Part shown: positions 56,348-60,738 of the stretch, piece after piece | How the letters are laid out: each line of letters starts with the position of its first letter | How positions within the stretch are numbered: the first letter of the stretch is position 1 | Source of the DNA: an uncultured Lutibacter sp. | GTDB lineage: Bacteria > Bacteroidota > Bacteroidia > Flavobacteriales > Flavobacteriaceae | Length of the DNA stretch: 60,738 nucleotides | Direction: 5' to 3' | Assembly: GCF_947493565.1 (NCBI RefSeq) | Contig: NZ_CANLRG010000013.1 | Location: forward strand, 1-60,738 | Position numbers and translations under genes: made by a program | Notes under the pieces: model-generated | What the model saw: the letters and a program-made list of their open reading frames with translations, nothing else | Databases searched by the model: none | What the model was told of the DNA's origin: nothing

Positions 56348-56464
56348 AATTTATGCTTAAATTTGAACTAATACAAACGACAAACATTCAACAAACGATT
56401 TGCTACGTCAGAAAAATCTCCGATTTTCCAAACGCACAAATCTTATAAAAAATCGTTGTGGGTA
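56329..56464. repeat. attC-like site 4
   Basis: 136 bp. Left arm GTTGGGTAAC complements GTTACCCAAC at 55611. Spacer ACC, stem TCATAAAATTTATGC, loop, stem GCACAAATCTTATAA, spacer AAAATC, then GTTGTGGGTA of cassette 5. Mismatches at stem positions 2, 7 and 12. The cassette 4 gene ends inside this site. Confidence 0.85.
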
Positions 56465-56738
56465 ATTTATGAAAAGATGATAAAAATCAATATATATTAA
56501 CTTTTTTCTTAAGTTATTTGTAAAGATTTGATAAAAGATTTAAGAATTTAAAATGCTATGATCAAATTCTTCAATAAAATTTGAAAAGCAATCCTATAAA
56601 TAATTTAAAAATTTAAGCATCATTATACGTTTAATGAATGATTTAATTTAACCTTAAGTGGAGTTCAGAAACCACTATAATAAACGAGGTGAAACCGAAA
56701 AACCTAAAGAGTAGGATATTAATATCAAAAATTTAATT
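56465..56738. other. Cassette 5 leader without a gene
   Basis: About 270 bp before the first lipoprotein gene. A small AGTGG/CCACT stem lies near 56660-56680 in the stretch ending just upstream of the gene. No TAnnTTTG box or open frame was identified. It probably carries the cassette promoter. Confidence 0.35.
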
Positions 56739-57095
56739 ATGAAAAAAATTATCTTAAAATCAATGTTTATTTTGTCAACTGTACTTTTATTTTCAAGTTG
56801 TGCAGCAGGTTTATCTGGAATAATGTCAGATTCAGCTGCTTTGAGCTCAAATAATTTTACTTACGCCAAAAAAAATGTTCAAGGAATGTCTCAAGCAACC
56901 TATGTTCTAGGTTTTGGAGGAATGAAAAGAGAAGCAATTGTAAATGAAGCTAAAGCAAAAATGTTAGAGAATAATTCTCTACAAAACAACCAAGCTATTG
57001 CAAATTTGAGTGTTGATTTTAAATATTCAAGCTTTTTAGGTATTGTAAATACTGTAAAATGTTATGTTAGCGCAGATATAGTTGAATTCAAATAA
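56739..57095 (+). CDS. Small lipoprotein of unknown function (cassette 5, gene 1)
   Basis: A 118-residue lipoprotein (lipobox LLFSSC, Cys about 21). The mature part contains QGMSQATYVLGFGGMKREAIVNEAK, then a two-strand end (ANLSVDFKYSSFLGIVNTVKCYVSADIVEF). Similar small lipoproteins with a glycine-rich GFGG stretch occur in Bacteroidota without known role. It is followed by a very long hairpin. Confidence 0.75.
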   Translation: MKKIILKSMFILSTVLLFSSCAAGLSGIMSDSAALSSNNFTYAKKNVQGMSQATYVLGFGGMKREAIVNEAKAKMLENNSLQNNQAIANLSVDFKYSSFLGIVNTVKCYVSADIVEFK

Positions 57096-57108
57096 AACTA
57101 CATCTTAA

Positions 57109-57158
57109 AGAAAGTGAGTTTTATAAGATACTTTAGTATCTTATAAAACTCACTTTCT
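57109..57158. terminator. 24-bp perfect hairpin between the two cassette 5 lipoprotein genes
   Basis: Arms at 57109-57132 and 57135-57158 are perfect complements with a 2-base loop (TT). It starts 13 bp after the first gene's stop. It probably acts as a terminator or transcript stabiliser; the absence of a long T tail and the unusual stem length leave other roles open. Confidence 0.65.
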
Positions 57159-57177
57159 AAATTTAAATATAATAGAT

Positions 57178-57531
57178 ATGAAAAATAAAATATTGCAATT
57201 TATTTCTCTGATTTTAAGTCTAACAATATTAGTTTCTAGTTGTTCAAGCACAACATTAATTAGCTCAATTCCAAGTGACTCTAAACTTTATGTAAATGGA
57301 GAATTAGTTGGTAAAACTCCATTCAAATATAGAGATTCAAAAATAGTTGGAAGTTCAAATACAGTAAGAATTGAAAGTGAAGGTTACGAGACATACAATA
57401 CTACATTTACAAAAGATGAGGAAGTAAATGTTGGAGCAATGATTGGAGGATTTTTTTTTCTAGTCCCTTTTTTATGGGTAATGAAATATAAAAAAAGTAG
57501 ACTTTACGAATTAAATCCAATAAAAGATTAA
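57178..57531 (+). CDS. PEGA-domain lipoprotein (cassette 5, gene 2)
   Basis: A 117-residue protein with a lipoprotein signal (LVSSC, Cys about 22) and a PEGA domain (ISSIPSDSKLYVNGELVGKTPF, ending RIESEGYETYNTTF). A hydrophobic segment (MIGGFFFLVPFLWVM) and a basic tail follow. PEGA domains are found in surface proteins and may bind carbohydrate or protein. It is the second gene of the same cassette; the stop lies 19 bp before attC site 5. Confidence 0.82.
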   Translation: MKNKILQFISLILSLTILVSSCSSTTLISSIPSDSKLYVNGELVGKTPFKYRDSKIVGSSNTVRIESEGYETYNTTFTKDEEVNVGAMIGGFFFLVPFLWVMKYKKSRLYELNPIKD

Positions 57532-57549
57532 ATAACTCTGACAAAAAAC

Positions 57550-57688
57550 TACCCACAACAACTGGTATATTTTATTGTTTGGTTCTAGCACACTTACGAA
57601 AACCCTATCGGATTTTCTTGGTCAGTAATTATTTACTAAATTTATAGCTAAATCACTCAACAAAACATACCAAAAACCGTTGGGCGTC
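57550..57688. repeat. attC-like site 5
   Basis: 139 bp. Left arm TACCCACAAC complements GTTGTGGGTA at 56455. Spacer AAC, stem TGGTATATTTTATTG, loop, stem CAACAAAACATACCA, spacer AAAACC, then GTTGGGCGTC of cassette 6. The only stem mismatches are at positions 7 and 12. Confidence 0.85.
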
Positions 57689-57729
57689 ATTAAAGAAAAC
57701 CCGAACAAACATTGAACAGAATTGAATAA

Positions 57730-59793
57730 ATGAAAGCAAACGAAACGAAAGTAGAAGACTTTTTATCTTCAAATAAGACTCAATTTGTAATTCCAGTTTA
57801 CCAAAGAAATTATGATTGGTCAACAAGTCAATGTAAACAACTTTTAGACGACATTTTGGAAGTCGGAACAAGTAGCAAAATGAATGCACACTTTATTGGT
57901 AGTGTAGTTTATGTTCACGATGATGTTTATACTTCTTCACGAATAAAAGAACTGACTGTAATTGACGGTCAGCAAAGATTGACTACTTTGACATTAATTT
58001 ATTTGGCTCTTTATCGTTTGGCAATTGAAATTGGAGATAAAGGACTTGAAGCAGAAATTTCAGAAACATATCTCACAAACAAGTTTGCACCAGAAGAAGA
58101 AAAATTAAAACTTCGACCAACTGAAAATAACGACAAAGCAATTAAATACCTTTTAAGAAGCGATAAGGATGAAGAGTTTAGCGAATTCTCAAAAGTAATT
58201 GACAACTTCAACTACTTTAAAAGCAGGATAACTGAAGAAAATTTTGAGTTCGTATTGAAAGGACTTTCAAAACTGATGTTTGTAGAAATTTCGCTTGATA
58301 GAGAAAAAGACGACCCTCAAAGAATTTTTGAAAGTTTAAACTCAACAGGTCTTGAATTATCACAAGCGGACTTAATTAGAAACTATATTTTAATGGGTCT
58401 CAATCGCAGAGACCAAAACAAGATTTATAACAACTATTGGGAAATCATTGAGAAACTCGCAAAAGATGAAACCCTGAATACAAGCAAAGTTTCTGATTTT
58501 ATTAGAGATTATTTGACACTAGTAAACAATAAAATCCCGAACAAAAGCAAAGTTTATTTGGAGTTTAAAGCAAAGTTTCCAACAACTGACTTACAAGAAT
58601 TAGAAACAAATCTTTCACCAATAAAATCGCTTGTTAAGTTCTATAATAAACTACTGAATCCAAAGAACGAGACAGACAAAGACATAAGATTACAACTTGA
58701 ATACATAAATAGACTTGAAATAAATGTGGCTTATCCGTTTTTAATGAAAGTTTATGAAGACTATTCAGAAAACGTAATTGATAAAGCAACATTTATAAAA
58801 GTTTTGGATTTCATACAATCCTTTGCTTGGAGAAGATTTATTGTTGGTTTGCCAACAAACGCACTGAATAAAATATTTATGACACTTTACGAAAAAGTGG
58901 ATAAAAACGATTATTTATTGTCTTTGCAAAAATGGTTACTAAAAAGACCAGGTTCACAACGTTTTCCAAAAAACAAAGAAGTTGTTGAAAGCCTGAAACT
59001 AAAAGATGTTTACAACATAAAATCCAAAAACAGAACTTACCTACTTGAACGACTTGAGAATTTTGAAAATAACGAACCAGTAATAATTGAAGGAAACGCA
59101 GATATAACCATAGAACATATTTTTCCGCAAAACCCTGACCCGAAATGGAAAGTGGATTTAGGAGCAGATGAATACAACTTAATCAAAGAAACCTATTTGA
59201 ACACAATTGGTAATTTGACATTGTCAGGTAACAATGGAAAACTTGGAAACAAACCATTTGTGTTTAAAAGAGATTTAGAAAATGCAGGTTATAAAGACAG
59301 TCGCTTGTGGCTTAATAAATATTTGTCGATTGCAGACAAATGGGATAAAGCAGAAATAGAAAGACGCTTTGACCTTCTTGCAGAACGATTTTTGAAAATT
59401 TGGCAAATGCCAGAAATCGAATTAGAAGAAAGAGACGAAAATAATGAAGTAAATATCTTTGAAGCAGAAGACCCAAAGCATAAAAAATTAGAGTATGCTA
59501 TCTTCTTCGACCAAAAAATAGAAGTTAATCAAGTCGCTAAATTGTATGTAGAAGTATTTAAGCAACTTTTTGACTTACAGCCAGAGACATTTTTCACAAC
59601 AGACTTGGCTGAGAAAATAACATTAACCAAAAACCCAAAAGAAGGAAATCCGAGACAAGCAGTTGCAATAAACGATACTTATTTCATTGAAGGAAACATT
59701 GACAATATTGGGAAATTTGAGAAGATAAAACACGCATTAACGATATTTGATTCAGAAGATGAATTGACAATAAAGTATGCGGAAAAAGAATAA
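57730..59793 (+). CDS. DUF262/DUF1524 protein, GmrSD-like nuclease (probable phage defence)
   Basis: A 687-residue protein. The N-terminal DUF262 domain has QFVIPVYQRNYDWS and the nucleotide-site motif IDGQQRLTTLTLIYLALY. The C-terminal DUF1524 domain has the His-Asn-His nuclease signature in ITIEHIFPQNPDP and LNTIGNLTLSGNNGKLGN. A further C-terminal region of about 100 residues (from KHKKLEYAIFF) is not identified. GmrSD and related proteins cut modified phage DNA in an NTP-dependent way; whether this one does is inferred. Only gene of cassette 6. Confidence 0.9.
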   Translation: MKANETKVEDFLSSNKTQFVIPVYQRNYDWSTSQCKQLLDDILEVGTSSKMNAHFIGSVVYVHDDVYTSSRIKELTVIDGQQRLTTLTLIYLALYRLAIEIGDKGLEAEISETYLTNKFAPEEEKLKLRPTENNDKAIKYLLRSDKDEEFSEFSKVIDNFNYFKSRITEENFEFVLKGLSKLMFVEISLDREKDDPQRIFESLNSTGLELSQADLIRNYILMGLNRRDQNKIYNNYWEIIEKLAKDETLNTSKVSDFIRDYLTLVNNKIPNKSKVYLEFKAKFPTTDLQELETNLSPIKSLVKFYNKLLNPKNETDKDIRLQLEYINRLEINVAYPFLMKVYEDYSENVIDKATFIKVLDFIQSFAWRRFIVGLPTNALNKIFMTLYEKVDKNDYLLSLQKWLLKRPGSQRFPKNKEVVESLKLKDVYNIKSKNRTYLLERLENFENNEPVIIEGNADITIEHIFPQNPDPKWKVDLGADEYNLIKETYLNTIGNLTLSGNNGKLGNKPFVFKRDLENAGYKDSRLWLNKYLSIADKWDKAEIERRFDLLAERFLKIWQMPEIELEERDENNEVNIFEAEDPKHKKLEYAIFFDQKIEVNQVAKLYVEVFKQLFDLQPETFFTTDLAEKITLTKNPKEGNPRQAVAINDTYFIEGNIDNIGKFEKIKHALTIFDSEDELTIKYAEKE

Positions 59794-59795
59794 CG

Positions 59796-59934
59796 AACGC
59801 CCAACAATGTGTATAAGCAATAGCGGGTTTAGTGCTAAATTGAAACGAAATGAATATTAATAAAGGTAAGTGTTTAACCGAAAAGTTAGTGGGTTTTAAT
59901 CCGCTACTGCTCATACACTAGACCGTTGTAAGTA
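59796..59934. repeat. attC-like site 6
   Basis: 139 bp. Left arm ACGCCCAAC (59797-59805) complements 9 bases of GTTGGGCGT at 57679. Spacer AAT, stem GTGTATAAGCAATAGCGG, loop, stem CCGCTACTGCTCATACAC, spacer TAGACC, then GTTGTAAGTA of cassette 7. The stem is nearly identical to site 1; mismatches again at positions 7 and 12. Confidence 0.85.
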
Positions 59935-59951
59935 ATTTAAACCAACAAAAT

Positions 59952-60533
59952 ATGAAACAAAAATTATTATTGACATTACTATTGATTTTTAGTATCAAAT
60001 CATTTTCACAAGAATCTAAATTCAGTCTTGAATTAAATTATCCAATTCCGATTGACAACAATTTTATCGGTGAAAATTATAACGGAATAATTGACATTGG
60101 TGCTGACTATCGAATTGTAAACCTTAATCCTGTGAATCTTGGAGTTTCACTTAATGCAGGAGTTTTAACGAATAATGTAAATGAAAATAATGGATTGCAA
60201 AATTTTAAAATAACATCTTATGTTATTCAACCGAGAATATTCGCAGAATTGGATTTGGAATCAATAGAGAGATTTCATCCATCTGTTGGATTAGGATATA
60301 CGATTATGGATTTTAATGCTTCTGGAACCAATAACGGATTTGACGTTTCAGATGCAAGCGACACTCAAAGCGGATTTAATTTTAATTTTGGACTTGCTTA
60401 CGATATTACTGAGAAACTTTTTGTTCAAGTTCAATATGACTTTGTCAAACTCGGAGTTGATAATGATGTTCCAGATATAAAATTCAATACGAATGTGAAT
60501 ATTTTAAAAATTGGACTTGGATACCGACTATAA
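59952..60533 (+). CDS. Outer-membrane beta-barrel protein (cassette 7)
   Basis: A 193-residue protein with a signal peptide (ending KSFSQ) and alternating amphipathic strands. Segments such as QPRIFAELDL, HPSVGLGYTIMDF and FGLAYDITEKLFVQVQYDFV, and the terminal strand NILKIGLGYRL, are typical of small porin-like barrels in Bacteroidota. Function unknown. The stop lies 6 bp before attC site 7. Confidence 0.85.
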   Translation: MKQKLLLTLLLIFSIKSFSQESKFSLELNYPIPIDNNFIGENYNGIIDIGADYRIVNLNPVNLGVSLNAGVLTNNVNENNGLQNFKITSYVIQPRIFAELDLESIERFHPSVGLGYTIMDFNASGTNNGFDVSDASDTQSGFNFNFGLAYDITEKLFVQVQYDFVKLGVDNDVPDIKFNTNVNILKIGLGYRL

Positions 60534-60539
60534 AAAAAC

Positions 60540-60676
60540 TACTTACAACAATGGCTATAAGTAATTGCTTGTTCTCGCCTACTTCTGAAAATCCTCTCGG
60601 ATTTTCAGTTTGGTGTTTACTTGCTAAGTTAAGTACTAACCCACGCAACTACTCATAGCCGAGACCGTTAACCACA
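60540..60676. repeat. attC-like site 7
   Basis: 137 bp. Left arm TACTTACAAC complements GTTGTAAGTA at 59925. Spacer AAT, stem GGCTATAAGTAATTGC, loop with the perfect inner hairpin CTGAAAATCC/GGATTTTCAG (60585-60608), stem GCAACTACTCATAGCC, spacer GAGACC, then GTTAACCACA of cassette 8. Mismatches at stem positions 7 and 12 only. Confidence 0.85.
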
Positions 60677-60701
60677 ACAGGGCAAAACGATTTAGTTGGT
60701 T

Positions 60702-60738
60702 ATGAATAAGTTGATTAACAAATTAAAATTAAGTTCTT
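60702..60738 (+). CDS. Start of the cassette 8 gene, cut by the window edge
   Basis: An ATG at 60702, 35 bp inside cassette 8, opens a frame (MNKLINKLKLSS) that runs off the window. Position and direction match the other cassette genes. Too short to identify. Confidence 0.5.
   Translation, partial: MNKLINKLKLSS

Larger units (their letters stand above)
51284..60738 (+). mobile_element. Integron-like gene cassette array (at least eight cassettes)
   Basis: Cassette junctions (GTT) stand at 51284, 54089, 54537, 55611, 56455, 57679, 59925 and 60667; the last cassette leaves the window. Cassette sizes are about 2.8, 0.45, 1.1, 0.84, 1.2, 2.2 and 0.74 kb. In each complete cassette the first 9-10 bases are the exact reverse complement of the cassette's own attC left arm, for example GTTATGCGTA at 54537 and TACGCATAAC at 55484. 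All confident genes point rightward. This is the arrangement of integron cassettes, but the sites lack the classic GTTRRRY consensus and no integron integrase is present in the window. Confidence 0.85.

Noticed and set aside
53961..60676. The repeats as a CRISPR array or REP elements
   Set aside because: They are 0.4-2.2 kb apart, variable in their arms, and always bracket genes; CRISPR repeats are short, identical and evenly spaced.

Overview
The window is low-G+C DNA from a marine-type member of the Bacteroidota, most likely family Flavobacteriaceae. Reasons: SusC/SusD/SusE outer-membrane glycan uptake genes, GldJ and PorV of the gliding/type IX secretion apparatus, TAnnTTTG-type promoter boxes, almost no Shine-Dalgarno sequences, and many short perfect-hairpin terminators. 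No rRNA, tRNA or CRISPR array was recognised.

Layout. (1) 1-24.4 kb is a complete alpha-glucan (maltose/starch) utilisation locus. Leftward are susC, susD, susE and a secreted GH13 amylase that runs off the left edge. Rightward are a LacI-type regulator, an MFS maltose permease, beta-phosphoglucomutase, a GH65 maltose phosphorylase, a SusA-like GH13, a GH31, a GH13 lipoprotein, a GH97 (SusB-like) and another GH13 lipoprotein. LacI-type operator palindromes lie upstream of susC and of the permease. The products feed glycolysis, and pfkA, gapA and a sugar-kinase-like gene follow at 24.5-27.4 kb. The SusD protein carries an extra starch-binding module that looks copied from its neighbour SusE.

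(2) 27.4-46.2 kb is core chromosome: murF, gldJ, porV, cdd, a truncated haemoglobin, a KASIII-like enzyme, nnr, accA, a DMT exporter, an LptF/G permease, tgt, rluF, then a stress group (glutathione peroxidase, dodecin, universal stress protein, peroxiredoxin, Hsp20). porU, which from my knowledge of related genomes sits between gldJ and porV, is absent; a 482-bp gap remains.

(3) 46.25-51.0 kb is a small integrated element: tyrosine recombinase, an unknown gene, an excisionase-like HTH protein, a RepA-like ATPase, a large palindrome and a polymerase-beta-type nucleotidyltransferase. It is bracketed by a 13-bp direct repeat.

(4) 51.28 kb to the right edge is the most notable part: an array of at least eight gene cassettes, all genes rightward, separated by seven attC-like sites of very uniform length (136-139 bp). 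Every complete cassette begins with GTT plus 6-7 cassette-specific bases that are the reverse complement of its own 3' end, and not of its neighbour's. This is the signature of integron cassettes. However, the sites share only the GTT/AAC core and a distinctive fold (AAC-N3-stem...stem-N6-GTT, with fixed A-C mismatches), and no integron-type integrase is in the window. Cargo includes an HTH-fused C5 DNA methyltransferase with an HNH nuclease, a DUF262/DUF1524 protein, envelope proteins, and one cassette with no convincing gene.

All readings come from inspection of the sequence; no database search was run.
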